Source of the DNA: Arthrobacter antioxidans
Lineage (GTDB): Bacteria > Actinomycetota > Actinomycetes > Actinomycetales > Micrococcaceae
Direction of reading: 5' to 3'
Assembly (NCBI RefSeq): GCF_023100725.1
Contig: NZ_CP095501.1
Coordinates: 558,001 to 622,000, forward strand
DNA: 64,000 nucleotides
A program made the position numbers and the translations under genes. A model generated the notes under the pieces. The model was not told the origin of the DNA. It did no database searches and saw nothing but the letters and a program-made list of their open reading frames with translations. Shown here in pieces: positions 27,695-35,849 of the stretch (its first letter is position 1; each line of letters opens with the position of its first letter).

Positions 27695-29386
27695 ATGGAC
27701 ATCACCGCCGGCGCAGCGTCCGCGCCCCCCGCACCCGTCACCGGCCAGCGCAACGGCGGCGACCTCGTGATCGAGACGCTCTCCGCCCTGGGCGCGACGA
27801 CGGTGTTCGGCATCCCCGGCCAGCACGCGCTCGGCCTGTTCGACGCGCTCTCCCGCTCCGACCTCCGCTTCGTCTCCTCCCGCGTGGAGAACAACTCGGC
27901 CTTCGCGGCCGACGGCTTCTCGCGGGCGACCGGCGACGTCGGCGTGCTGTTCCTGTCCACCGGCCCCGGGGCGTTGACGTCCCTCGCCGGGCTGCAGGAG
28001 GCATACGCCACCGGCGTGCCCATGGTGGTCGTCGCGAGCCAGATCCCGCTCGAGGGCCTGGGCGCGCGGCGCAAGGGCATGCTGCACCAGCTGGACGACC
28101 AGAAGGCCTCGGCGGCGAACGTCACGAAGAGCCAGCGGCTCATCCAGCACGCCTCCGGCATCCCCTCCGCCATCCAGGACGCCTGGACCGAGGCCGTGTC
28201 CTCGCCGCAGGGACCCGTGTGGGTCGAGGTGCCGCAGAACGTGCTCCTGGACCCCGTGATGGTCCCGCAGGTGGAGGACGCGCTCGCGGAGCCCTTCGAC
28301 AACCCGCCGCGGATCGAACTGGTGCGCGAGGCCGTCGCCTGGCTGAAGGACTCGAAGCGGCCCGCGATCGTCGCCGGCGGCGGTGCGCGGCGTGGCAGGG
28401 CGGAGAAGTGGCTGCTCTCGATCGCCGAGAAGCTCGGTGCGCCGGTGGTCTGCTCGCCGGGCGGCAACGGCGCCTTCCCCTGGGACCACGAGCTCTCCCT
28501 CCAGGCCTGGGTGGAGGACCGCTACGTGACGGAGGTCCTGGAGGACGCCGACGTGCTCCTGGTGATCGGCTCGTCCCTCGGCGAGGTGACGTCCAACTAC
28601 TTCACCATGGAGCCGCGGGGGCGCATCATCCAGATCGACGCAGAACCCCGCGTCCTCGAGTCCAACCGGCCGGCGCTCGGCATCCGCGCCGACGCCGGAC
28701 AGGCGCTCGCCGCGCTCGACGAGGCGCTCGAGCCGCTGGACCGCCACCGCCTGCCCGGATACGACGCCGCGGCGCTCGTCGCCGGGACCCTCGGGCGGGT
28801 CCGCGCGCGGCTGGACGCTCAGGACCTCGGCAAGGAACGCGCGTTCATGCAGGACATCCGCGACGCCGTCCCGGCCGGCATGCAGACCTTCTGGGACATG
28901 ACCATCTCGGCGTACTGGGCCTGGAGCTGCTGGGACGCCCGCGAGGGACAGTTCCATTCGGCCCAGGGGGCCGGCGGCCTCGGCTTCGGCTTCCCCGGCG
29001 CGATCGGCGGATCCGTCGGACTGGAATCCCACGGCCTGCCCGCGCGGGTCCTCGCCGTCTCCGGCGACGGCTCCGCGATGTACTCCATCGCCGAGCTCGC
29101 CACCGCGCGGCAGCACGACACCCCCGTCACCTGGCTGATCGTGGACGACGGCGGCTACGGGATCCTCCGCGAGTACATGGAGGGCGCCTTCGGTCAGGCC
29201 ACGGCGACCGAGCTCGCCCGGCCGGACTTCGTGGCGCTCGCGGAATCGTTCGGCGTGCCGGCACGCAGGGTCGCGCCGGAGGACATCGGCGAGGCGCTCC
29301 GGGAGAGCCTCGCAGGGGACGGCCCCAACGTCGTCGTCGTCGAGACCCTCATGCGGCTGTTCGCCCCCACCCATCTTGATCAGTAG
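27695..29386 (+). CDS. ThDP-dependent decarboxylase/acetolactate synthase-like enzyme (2-ketoarginine decarboxylase candidate)
   Basis: A 563-residue enzyme with the three domains of the family. The activating glutamate is in 'RVENNSAFAADGFSRATG' (about residue 66). The ThDP/Mg site is 'GDGSAMYSIAEL' (about residue 450) followed by 'VDDGGYG', where the usual NN is DD. It starts directly after the stop of the ureohydrolase gene. In the arginine transaminase route of Pseudomonas, AruI of this family decarboxylates 2-ketoarginine to 4-guanidinobutyraldehyde, whose acid is cut by guanidinobutyrase. That role fits the pair but is inferred; oxalyl-CoA or sulfoacetaldehyde-type reactions are less consistent with the neighbours. 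Confidence 0.8.
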   Translation: MDITAGAASAPPAPVTGQRNGGDLVIETLSALGATTVFGIPGQHALGLFDALSRSDLRFVSSRVENNSAFAADGFSRATGDVGVLFLSTGPGALTSLAGLQEAYATGVPMVVVASQIPLEGLGARRKGMLHQLDDQKASAANVTKSQRLIQHASGIPSAIQDAWTEAVSSPQGPVWVEVPQNVLLDPVMVPQVEDALAEPFDNPPRIELVREAVAWLKDSKRPAIVAGGGARRGRAEKWLLSIAEKLGAPVVCSPGGNGAFPWDHELSLQAWVEDRYVTEVLEDADVLLVIGSSLGEVTSNYFTMEPRGRIIQIDAEPRVLESNRPALGIRADAGQALAALDEALEPLDRHRLPGYDAAALVAGTLGRVRARLDAQDLGKERAFMQDIRDAVPAGMQTFWDMTISAYWAWSCWDAREGQFHSAQGAGGLGFGFPGAIGGSVGLESHGLPARVLAVSGDGSAMYSIAELATARQHDTPVTWLIVDDGGYGILREYMEGAFGQATATELARPDFVALAESFGVPARRVAPEDIGEALRESLAGDGPNVVVVETLMRLFAPTHLDQ

Positions 29387-29458
29387 GCTTCCTTTTTCCT
29401 TCACGGGGTGAGAGTGTCGGAGGAACCGCTCGACCATGTACACCGAGGAAGGAACGCC

Positions 29459-29662
29459 ATGGCATTCAGCAAGGGCGACAAGGTCACCTGGAACACACCG
29501 CAGGGCACGACCGAGGGGAAGGTCGTCCAGAAGCACGAGAAGGAATTCAGCTTCGACGACCAGACGTTCAACGCCTCCAAGGACGAGCCCTACTACACCG
29601 TGGAGAGCGCGAAGTCGGGCAAGCAGGCCGCGCACAAGGAAAGCGCGCTGTCGAAGAAGTAG
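29459..29662 (+). CDS. DUF2945 (hypervirulence-associated TUDOR-like) small protein
   Basis: A 67-residue basic and hydrophilic protein. It has the family pattern 'GDKVTWNTPQGTTEGKVVQKH', and later 'DEPYYTVESAKSGKQAAHK' (the second block at residues 41-59). The fold is a small SH3/Tudor-like barrel; the molecular function is unknown. GAGGAAGGAACGCC precedes ATG 29459. It is opposed by a DUF3140 gene, a combination seen among small stress-type proteins of soil actinobacteria. Confidence 0.85.
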   Translation: MAFSKGDKVTWNTPQGTTEGKVVQKHEKEFSFDDQTFNASKDEPYYTVESAKSGKQAAHKESALSKK

Positions 29663-29683
29663 CGTCGAAGAAGTAGCCGTAGG

Positions 29684-29723
29684 CATGACGAGGGGCGCCC
29701 GGCACCGGGCGCCCCTCGTCATG
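29684..29723. terminator. Bidirectional terminator between DUF2945 and DUF3140 genes
   Basis: A 19-bp perfect stem with a 2-base apparent loop: CATGACGAGGGGCGCCCGG (29684-29702) and CCGGGCGCCCCTCGTCATG (29705-29723). Confidence 0.85.
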
Positions 29724-29728
29724 TCCCG

Positions 29729-30073
29729 CTACGTCAGCGGATCGTGGCCCCAGTTCATCAGGGAGTACCGCCACTTCGAGGTCTCGATGTCCTCCTTCGA
29801 GGGTTTCTGCGCGAGATGGCGGTGGACGTAGCCCACGACCTTGCGCATGTGCTCCACGTCCTCGCCCGTGAGATCGTCCTTCCGCGTGCGCAGGATGCCG
29901 ATGATGTGCCTGCCGGACCGGTGTCCCACGGATTCGCCGCCGTCCGGCTCCTTCTGGCCCACCGACCGCGACTCCTCGGTGTCGAGCCAGGTCTCCAATT
30001 GGGACGGGCTCATGTTCACCGCGTCCTTCCACTGCGTCCATACCTCGTCGAGATCGTGCTGGTTCTCCGTCAT
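29729..30073 (-). CDS. DUF3140 family protein
   Basis: A 114-residue soluble protein. Conserved blocks are 'LDEVWTQWKDAVNMSPSQLETWL' (residues 7-29, mentioned by ends), 'GRHIIGILRTRKDDLTGEDVEHM' and the C-terminal 'SLMNWGHDPL'. DUF3140 proteins are often annotated as DNA-binding, but I see no helix-turn-helix that proves it. ATG 30073 has GAAGGG upstream. It converges on the DUF2945 gene. Confidence 0.85.
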   Translation of the reverse strand: MTENQHDLDEVWTQWKDAVNMSPSQLETWLDTEESRSVGQKEPDGGESVGHRSGRHIIGILRTRKDDLTGEDVEHMRKVVGYVHRHLAQKPSKEDIETSKWRYSLMNWGHDPLT

Positions 30074-30206
30074 GGGTCGCCCTTCGTAGCAGTTCCGGGG
30101 GGAAATGCACACACCGGTCAGATTCTTCGGTGTGCTATGGCTTAATCCTAAGCAGGCTGATAGTTATTGGGGGTAGGTCGAACCAACCTCGAAGGAGCTT
30201 TACATC

Positions 30207-30746
30207 ATGGCAGGAAATCTTTTGGCACGATCCGCCCACGATCTCGGCGCGGCAGCCTGGTTCGGTGGAACCCTGATGGGCGCCGTCGGCCTCAATGGAG
30301 CTACCGGCAAGGCGAAGGACCCCAAGGAGCGCACGCGCCTCTCCTCGCTCGGCTGGGCGAAGTGGGCTCCGGTCCAGACCGCGGCCTTCGCCGCGCACGC
30401 CATCGGCGGCATCGGCCTGATCCTCGGCAACAAGGGCCGCGTCGCCGCCCAGGACTCCGTCGGGTCCAACACCGTCGTGAAGTCCGTGGTCACCGTGATC
30501 GGCATGGCCCTCTCGCTGTACTCGGGCATCCTCGGCAAGAAGGTCGGCGAGCTCGCCGAGCAGGGCAGCGCGGGCGCCACCGAGCCCCGCCCCGGAGCGA
30601 GCGACGAACTGGCCAAGGCACAGTCCCAGCTCAAGATCACGCAGTGGCTCCTGCCCGTCGTCAGCGGCATCGTCGTGGTGCTGGGTGCGAAGCAGGGTGA
30701 GATGCAGCGCCCCGAGAACGTCAAGAAGGGCCTGCTCCGCAAGTAG
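30207..30746 (+). CDS. Hypothetical membrane protein with small stress-type context
   Basis: A 179-residue protein I do not recognise. It has four hydrophobic stretches: around residues 10-30 ('DLGAAAWFGGTLMGAVGLNG'), 55-75 ('TAAFAAHAIGGIGLILGN'), 90-110 ('VVKSVVTVIGMALSLYSGIL') and 145-163 ('QWLLPVVSGIVVVLGAKQG'). The loops are Lys/Arg-rich. AAGGAGCTTTACATC gives a strong ribosome site. It is a single-gene unit in the company of DUF2945 and DUF3140 genes. Confidence 0.8.
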   Translation: MAGNLLARSAHDLGAAAWFGGTLMGAVGLNGATGKAKDPKERTRLSSLGWAKWAPVQTAAFAAHAIGGIGLILGNKGRVAAQDSVGSNTVVKSVVTVIGMALSLYSGILGKKVGELAEQGSAGATEPRPGASDELAKAQSQLKITQWLLPVVSGIVVVLGAKQGEMQRPENVKKGLLRK

Positions 30747-30758
30747 TCCCGCAGCGCA

Positions 30759-30829
30759 CGACAGAACCCCGCAGCAACCCCGCCCCACGCCACCCGGCGC
30801 ACGGCGGCGGTTCCTGCGGGGTTCTGTCG
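30759..30829. terminator. Long-stem bidirectional terminator
   Basis: CGACAGAACCCCGCAG (30759-30774) pairs exactly with CTGCGGGGTTCTGTCG (30814-30829), enclosing a GC-rich 39-base loop. It lies between the hypothetical membrane protein gene and the converging srsC-like gene. Confidence 0.7.
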
Positions 30830-30846
30830 TCCGGGCCCGGGGTGGG

Positions 30847-31983
30847 CTACTGCATGGTGAACGCGCGGGCCACGCCGGCGTGGACGGTGCCGTTCCTGAT
30901 CAGTGCCCCGAGGAGCGCGTTGCGCGGGCGCAGGATCGGGCCCGGCAGGGGGCGCCCGAGCGCCATGTTGATGGCGGCCTTGCGGCGGGCCAGGGCCGCC
31001 TGCGTCCGGCGGTCCCTCTCGTAGCGCGCGAGCCGCACGGCGACATCCTGCCCGTCCCGCAGCGACGCGGCGATGATCGGCACCAGGTCGACGGCGTCGA
31101 GCCAGCCCAGGTTCATGCCCTGCCCGCCGATGGGGGACACCTCGTGGGCGGCGTCCCCCACGAGCACGGTGCGCCCGGCGACCAGACGGTCGGCGAGCCG
31201 CGACCGCACCTCGAACGCGCTCAGCATCGAGTTGGTCGCGGGGTCGACGCCGACCCCCGTCCGCTCGCGGATGAGCTGGGTGAGGCCCGCGGCCGTCGGG
31301 CGGTCCACGGGGCAGCCGACCCGCACTACCCAGCGTCGGATGCCCCCGGGCAGGGGGAAGGACTCGACGATCCCGCCGCTCTCCAGGTACAGGACGGCGT
31401 CGTCGCCGTCGCCCGTGGCGTCGCGGAAATCGCCCATGACGTAGCAGTCCGGGTAGCGACGCGAGGGCGCGCGGATCCCGGCGTCGTCGCGGATGGAACT
31501 CCGGGCGCCGTCCGCCGCGACGACCAGCCTCGCCTCGAGGATGGCGTCCTCGCCCTGCTCCCGGGTGACGGCCAGGACGTGGTCCCCGGCGTCGTGCGTG
31601 GTGACGACGGCGACGCCGCGGCGCAGCGTGCCCGGGAACCCGTCCTCGAGGTGGCGTTCCAGGATCTCTTCGGTGACGGCCTGCGGCACGGCGAGGACGT
31701 ACGTCTCCTCGCCCGGGAGCGCCGCGAAGGAGATGGTGCCCACGTCCCGGCCCGCACTCCTGGCGATCCCGTCCCGGATCCGCACCCCGCGTGCGCGCAG
31801 GTCGTCGGCGATGCCGCCGGCGTCGAGGGCACGCAGTGCCGGCGGGTGGATGCCGATGGCCCGCGAATGGCCGCTGCGCTCGGAGCGGCGTTCGAGGACG
31901 ACGGCGTCGAGCCCTGCCTGGCGCAGCAGCAGGGCGGTGTAGAGGCCGACGGGCCCGCCGCCGACCACGATCACGTCATGCAT
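30847..31983 (-). CDS. FAD-dependent aromatic monooxygenase (SrsC-like)
   Basis: A 378-residue class A flavoprotein hydroxylase. It has the FAD-binding GxGxxG motif in 'VVGGGPVGLYTAL' at the N-terminus, the 'VAADGARSSIRDDAGI' DG-type motif and the second FAD motif 'VLVGDAAHEVSPIGGQGMNLGW'. In the srsABC operon of Streptomyces griseus the equivalent enzyme hydroxylates alkylresorcinols to quinone-type phenolic lipids. ATG 31983 overlaps the methyltransferase stop by 8 bases, so I disfavour the upstream ATG at 32091. Confidence 0.87.
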   Translation of the reverse strand: MHDVIVVGGGPVGLYTALLLRQAGLDAVVLERRSERSGHSRAIGIHPPALRALDAGGIADDLRARGVRIRDGIARSAGRDVGTISFAALPGEETYVLAVPQAVTEEILERHLEDGFPGTLRRGVAVVTTHDAGDHVLAVTREQGEDAILEARLVVAADGARSSIRDDAGIRAPSRRYPDCYVMGDFRDATGDGDDAVLYLESGGIVESFPLPGGIRRWVVRVGCPVDRPTAAGLTQLIRERTGVGVDPATNSMLSAFEVRSRLADRLVAGRTVLVGDAAHEVSPIGGQGMNLGWLDAVDLVPIIAASLRDGQDVAVRLARYERDRRTQAALARRKAAINMALGRPLPGPILRPRNALLGALIRNGTVHAGVARAFTMQ

Positions 31984-32704
31984 CGTCGTCTCCCGCCGGG
32001 GCGCCGCGCTCGAGGACGAGGAGGTTGATGAACGGCACGGCCGTGCGGACCGTCCACTGCCCGCGTCCGCCGGTCGCCGCGCGCAGCTCACCCGGTGTGT
32101 AGCTGCGGCGGATGGAGGTCAGTCCGTCCTGCCGGATGAAGGAGCCGGGCAGCGGGAGGGTGCCCGCCGAGAACAGTGCGTAGCCGAGCGGGTGCCGCGC
32201 GATGTCGCTGTGCACCGCGACCGTGCGCGTCAGGCGTTCGGTGTCGTCGAGCAGTCCGTCGAACGCGGGGCGGTCGAGGTGGTGGAGCACGTGGTTGGAG
32301 ACCACGGCGTCGAACATCGCCCCCTCGGCCACGAGCTCGGAGCTCAGCGCCCGCCGGAAGGACAGGCCGGCCAGGGGCGGCCGCGAGGTGGCGAAGGCGT
32401 GCGCCCGCTCGTCGGGGTCGATCGCCGTCACCTCGAGCGGGAAGCCGTCGAGCCGGGCCCAGCGGGCGAGGGCGCGCGGGACGTCCCCGCCGCCGGCGCC
32501 GATGTCCAGCAGCGTATTGGTGCGGTCCCGGGAGAACACCGGGCGGAGCAGTGAGGTGTACGTCCGGCGCCATCCGGAGACGACGGCGTTGACCAGTCCG
32601 AACTGGGCGTACGTGCGGTCGAGCCGGCCGGGGTCGCAGTCGGGCCGGTCCATCTCCTCGACTGCGTCCGGATCGCGTTCGGCGAGGAACCCTCGAGGCC
32701 TCAT
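31976..32704 (-). CDS. Class I SAM methyltransferase (SrsB-like)
   Basis: A 242-residue methyltransferase. Motif I is 'LLDIGAGGGDVPRAL' (about residue 66), the acidic strand-2 end is 'VTAIDPDERAHAF', and 'FDAVVSNHVLHHLDRP' is the post-I catalytic region. Lying between a type III polyketide synthase and a flavin monooxygenase, it probably O-methylates the resorcinol ring, as SrsB does. It overlaps both neighbours (ATGA with the PKS gene), so translation is coupled across the operon. Confidence 0.87.
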   Translation of the reverse strand: MRPRGFLAERDPDAVEEMDRPDCDPGRLDRTYAQFGLVNAVVSGWRRTYTSLLRPVFSRDRTNTLLDIGAGGGDVPRALARWARLDGFPLEVTAIDPDERAHAFATSRPPLAGLSFRRALSSELVAEGAMFDAVVSNHVLHHLDRPAFDGLLDDTERLTRTVAVHSDIARHPLGYALFSAGTLPLPGSFIRQDGLTSIRRSYTPGELRAATGGRGQWTVRTAVPFINLLVLERGAPAGDDDA

Positions 32705-33942
32705 GCGCCCGCGTCGGTGAGGATGGGCGCCAGATCGGCGGGCACGACGTCGTCCCGGCCACCCGCGGGCGCGGCGTCCGCCGTGGTCGCCGGCGCGGCC
32801 CCGGCAGCCGGTCCGGCACCGATCCTCGTGAGCAGGGCCGTCTCCACCGTGAGCCCCGGACCGAAGGCCATGGAGCAGATCCGGTTGTTCCCGTCGGAGC
32901 CCGGCTGGTCGAGGATGTTCTTCAGGACGAACATCACCGTCGCGCTGCTCATGTTGCCGTAGTCGCGCAGCGTCTCGCGGGCGGGGACGAGCTGGTCCTG
33001 GGTCAGGCCGAGCTTGGCCTCGACCTTGTCCAGGATGCTGCGTCCCCCCGGGTGGATGGCCCAGTGCTCGATCTCCGAGTAGTCCAGGCCCTGCAGCGAC
33101 GCGTCACGGGCGAGCAGGGGTTCGAGGGCCCCGATGATGTGCTCGTCGATGATGTGGGGGACGTACGTGCCGAGGACCATCTCGAACCCCTCGTCGCCGA
33201 TGTTCCAGGCCATGGACTCCTCGCCGACCGGGGTCAGGACGGTCTCGAAGTGGTCGAGCGTCAGTGCCGGCCCGGTGAGGGGGAGGTCCCGGGCGGAGAC
33301 GATCGCCGCCGCGGCACCGTCCGCGAACAGCGACGAGCCGACGATGGTGTCCGGGTTGTTGGAGGACCGGACGTGGAGGGAGCACAGCTCGGCGGCGATC
33401 ACGAGGACGACGGCGTCGGGGTCGGCGTCGCAGAAGGCCTTGGCGGCGCGCAGCGCCGGGAAGGCCGCGTAGCAGCCCATGAAGCCGAGGTGGTAGCGCT
33501 GCACGGAGGGCCTGAGGTCCAGCGCGCGTACCACCTTGTAGTCGGGGCCCGGGGCGAAGAAGCCGGTGCAGGACACCGTGACGACGTGCGTGACGTCCGC
33601 CGCCCCGATGCCCTGCGCGGCGTCCAGCGCCTTGCGGGCCGCCTCGACGAAGAGTTTCGTCCCCTCCTCGGCGTAGACCTCGTTGCGGGTCTTGGTGCTC
33701 GGCGTCAGGATCCGCAGCTCCTTCTGGTCGAAGAACACGGGATCCTCGGCGGCGGCGTCGAGGGTGAGCTCCTTGACGGCGGTGTAGCGCGTGTCGATGC
33801 CCGAGGAATCGAAGGCCGCCCCGACCAGGCGCCGACCGAGCCGTGTGAGGCCCGGCTGTGCGGCAAAGACATCGCGGACCTGGGGTTGCACCATGATCGT
33901 GTCGGGTACGGCGGTTTCGAGGGACCTCAGGATCGCAGTCAT
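32701..33942 (-). CDS. Type III polyketide synthase (alkylresorcinol/alkylpyrone synthase-like)
   Basis: A 413-residue chalcone synthase-fold enzyme that extends a fatty acyl starter with malonyl-CoA. The catalytic triad is visible: Cys in 'GFMGCYAAFPALR', His in 'WAIHPGGRSILD' and Asn in 'YGNMSSATVMFVL'. Operon order PKS-methyltransferase-FAD hydroxylase equals srsA-srsB-srsC, pointing to membrane phenolic lipids. A Pro/Ala-rich tail of about 35 residues after 'GLTVETALLTRIG' is unusual. ATG 33942 sits 7 bases after a TAGTAA box, so the mRNA is probably leaderless; longer in-frame starts lie inside the promoter. Confidence 0.93.
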   Translation of the reverse strand: MTAILRSLETAVPDTIMVQPQVRDVFAAQPGLTRLGRRLVGAAFDSSGIDTRYTAVKELTLDAAAEDPVFFDQKELRILTPSTKTRNEVYAEEGTKLFVEAARKALDAAQGIGAADVTHVVTVSCTGFFAPGPDYKVVRALDLRPSVQRYHLGFMGCYAAFPALRAAKAFCDADPDAVVLVIAAELCSLHVRSSNNPDTIVGSSLFADGAAAAIVSARDLPLTGPALTLDHFETVLTPVGEESMAWNIGDEGFEMVLGTYVPHIIDEHIIGALEPLLARDASLQGLDYSEIEHWAIHPGGRSILDKVEAKLGLTQDQLVPARETLRDYGNMSSATVMFVLKNILDQPGSDGNNRICSMAFGPGLTVETALLTRIGAGPAAGAAPATTADAAPAGGRDDVVPADLAPILTDAGA

Positions 33943-33949
33943 ATGTCCA

Positions 33950-33978
33950 TTACTAGAGGACTGACGCCGCAAACACAA
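33950..33978 (-). promoter_or_regulatory. Promoter of type III PKS operon
   Basis: On the minus strand, TTGTGT (33978-33973), a 17-base spacer, then TAGTAA (33955-33950). The predicted start point falls at the ATG, giving a leaderless transcript. Confidence 0.6.
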
Positions 33979-34024
33979 TGACAGTAGGCTTAGTATCCAC
34001 CCTCCCACCGTCACCAGGAGCATC

Positions 34025-34924
34025 ATGTCCAACGAACCGTCAGGCACCCTCGACCAGGACGACCCCCGCGGCCCCGCCGTCGATCCCTCGACCGAACTGC
34101 AGCAGTACCCCGGCTTCACCGAGCGCATGGACCCCCGCCCCGACCACGGTGAGGACAGCTACACCGGGCACGGGCGCCTCAGCGGCCGGCGCGCCTTCAT
34201 CACCGGCGGCGACTCCGGCATCGGCCGGGCCGTGGCGCTGGCCTTCGCGCGGGAGGGTGCCGACGTCGCCATCGGGTACCTCCCCGAGGAGGAGGAGGAC
34301 GGCGCCAGCTGCCTCGAACTCATCCGCGCCGAGGGCCGGACGGCCCTGGCCGTGCCGGGCGACCTCCGCGACCAGGCCTATGCCGCGTCGGCCGTGTCCC
34401 GGGTGATGGACGGCCTCGGCGGCCTGGACATCCTCGTGAACAATGCGGGCTACCACATCGCGCAGCCGAACGGCCTGCCCGACGTCGACGCCGACCAGCT
34501 CCGGCGCACCTTCGAGACCAACGTGTACGGGACGATCTGGCTCACGCAGGCGGCCCTGCCCCACCTGACGGCCGGAGCCTCGATCATCAACACCACGTCC
34601 GTGCAGGGGTACCACCCGTCCCGGAACCTCATGGACTACGCTGCGACCAAGGCCGCGCTCAACAACCTGACGTTCAGCCTGGCCGAGCTGCTGGGGGAGC
34701 GCGGGATCCGCGTCAACGCCGTGGCGCCCGGGCCTGTCTGGACGCCCCTGCAGCCCGCGACGACCACCAGCGAGAAGCTTGAATCCTTCGGCGAGGGTAC
34801 ACCGCTGGGCAGGATGGGACAGCCGGCGGAACTGGCCGGCGCGTACGTCTTCCTCGCCTCGAACGATGCACGCTACGTCTCCGGGGAGATCCTCGGCGTC
34901 ACCGGAGGCACGCCTCTCGCCTGA
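34025..34924 (+). CDS. SDR-family oxidoreductase (YhdF/GsiB-neighbour type)
   Basis: A 299-residue short-chain dehydrogenase. Residues 1-50 are a hydrophilic extension with 'QQYPGFTERMDPRPDHGE', typical of the YhdF/YhxC general-stress SDR group. The cofactor motif is 'ITGGDSGIGRAVA', the 'NNAG' motif is in 'ILVNNAGYH', and the catalytic Ser-Tyr-Lys are in 'INTTSVQGYHPSRNLMDYAATKAA'-type order (Tyr and Lys in 'YAATK'). The substrate is unknown. ACCAGGAGC precedes the ATG. A TAGTAT box (33991-33996) may be its -10, placing it divergent from the PKS operon. Confidence 0.88.
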   Translation: MSNEPSGTLDQDDPRGPAVDPSTELQQYPGFTERMDPRPDHGEDSYTGHGRLSGRRAFITGGDSGIGRAVALAFAREGADVAIGYLPEEEEDGASCLELIRAEGRTALAVPGDLRDQAYAASAVSRVMDGLGGLDILVNNAGYHIAQPNGLPDVDADQLRRTFETNVYGTIWLTQAALPHLTAGASIINTTSVQGYHPSRNLMDYAATKAALNNLTFSLAELLGERGIRVNAVAPGPVWTPLQPATTTSEKLESFGEGTPLGRMGQPAELAGAYVFLASNDARYVSGEILGVTGGTPLA

Positions 34925-34931
34925 GGGCCTG

Positions 34932-34963
34932 CCGGGCGGCGGGGTGATCGCCCCGCCGCCCGG
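34932..34963 (+). terminator. Terminator after SDR gene
   Basis: A 13-bp perfect stem, CCGGGCGGCGGGG/CCCCGCCGCCCGG, with loop TGATCG, 8 bases after the stop codon. Confidence 0.75.
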
Positions 34964-35037
34964 ACCAAGCCGTGGCGGGGTGCTGAACGAATAGCAGGCA
35001 CCAGCGCCGGATGTTCGTGATCCGGTGGACGGCCGAC

Positions 35038-35727
35038 ATGAATGGGCTCACCGTGAAATTCCTGACCGTACTGCCGCACCGTCGTGGCGCCGCACTCGGC
35101 GCCGTCGCGCTCGCCTCGTCCCTGGCGCTCGCCGGATGCGGGACCGCCGAGGAGAACCCGCTCGGGGTGAACACCGCGGACGGCAGCCGGGGGTCGGCGC
35201 CCGCCGCGGTCTCCGATCCGGACGGGATCAAGGCGGAGTCCGTGGGCAGCGACCTGGGCGAGGATCCCCTGAACGTGGGTGTCGACGGCGCGGAACTGTG
35301 CGGCGTCCAGCCCCGGGACAGCCGTCTGCGCTACACCGTCATGCTGCACAATCCCACCCTCGAGACCTTCACGTTCGGCGAGATGGCCCTGGGCGACCCC
35401 GAGGGCCTGGACATCGTCTCGGCGAAGGTGCAGACCGCGAACCGCGAGGGACACCACCACACGGCGCCGGAGGCGGGTGCGCATGAGGAGCACACGGCCG
35501 CACCCACCCCGACGAAGCCGGCCGAGCCCATCGGCCCACCCGTACCCGCGGAGGGTTATCAGTTCCTGCCCGACGCCCACATCAACATCATCGTCACGGT
35601 GGAACTCGCCGACGGCGTCACCCACGGCAGCGCCGAGAACATTCTCGTGGCGTTCTCCTCCCCGGAACGCGACTACTCGGTGCCCCACAACCTGAAGATC
35701 GACGTCGACGCCACGTCCTGCAGCTGA
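35038..35727 (+). CDS. Hypothetical lipoprotein
   Basis: About 229 residues. The N-terminus is a lipoprotein signal ending in 'SLALAGCG', so the protein is likely anchored outside the membrane. The mature part is acidic and has 'RYTVMLHNPTLETFTFGEMAL' (about residue 100) and a His-rich segment 'REGHHHTAPEAGAHEEH' that could bind metal. It ends with a second beta-rich block, 'FLPDAHINIIVTVELAD'. I do not recognise the family; the layout resembles an Ig-like copper-chaperone or DUF fold but that is speculative. ATG 35038 or GTG 35053 are both possible starts. Confidence 0.7.
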   Translation: MNGLTVKFLTVLPHRRGAALGAVALASSLALAGCGTAEENPLGVNTADGSRGSAPAAVSDPDGIKAESVGSDLGEDPLNVGVDGAELCGVQPRDSRLRYTVMLHNPTLETFTFGEMALGDPEGLDIVSAKVQTANREGHHHTAPEAGAHEEHTAAPTPTKPAEPIGPPVPAEGYQFLPDAHINIIVTVELADGVTHGSAENILVAFSSPERDYSVPHNLKIDVDATSCS

Positions 35728-35756
35728 TCCCCTGGGATCACCTGGGCCGCAACGCA

Positions 35757-35795
35757 CCGGAGCCCCCGTCGTGATGACGGGGGCTCCGGTGTTTC
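35757..35795 (+). terminator. Terminator after lipoprotein gene
   Basis: A 14-bp perfect stem, CCGGAGCCCCCGTC (35757-35770) with GACGGGGGCTCCGG (35776-35789), loop GTGAT, followed by TGTTT. Confidence 0.8.
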
Positions 35796-35849
35796 GTGCT
35801 GTGCGGGCGGCGGGCGCTCTATGCGCTACCGGACCCGGGGGCTCCTGGA

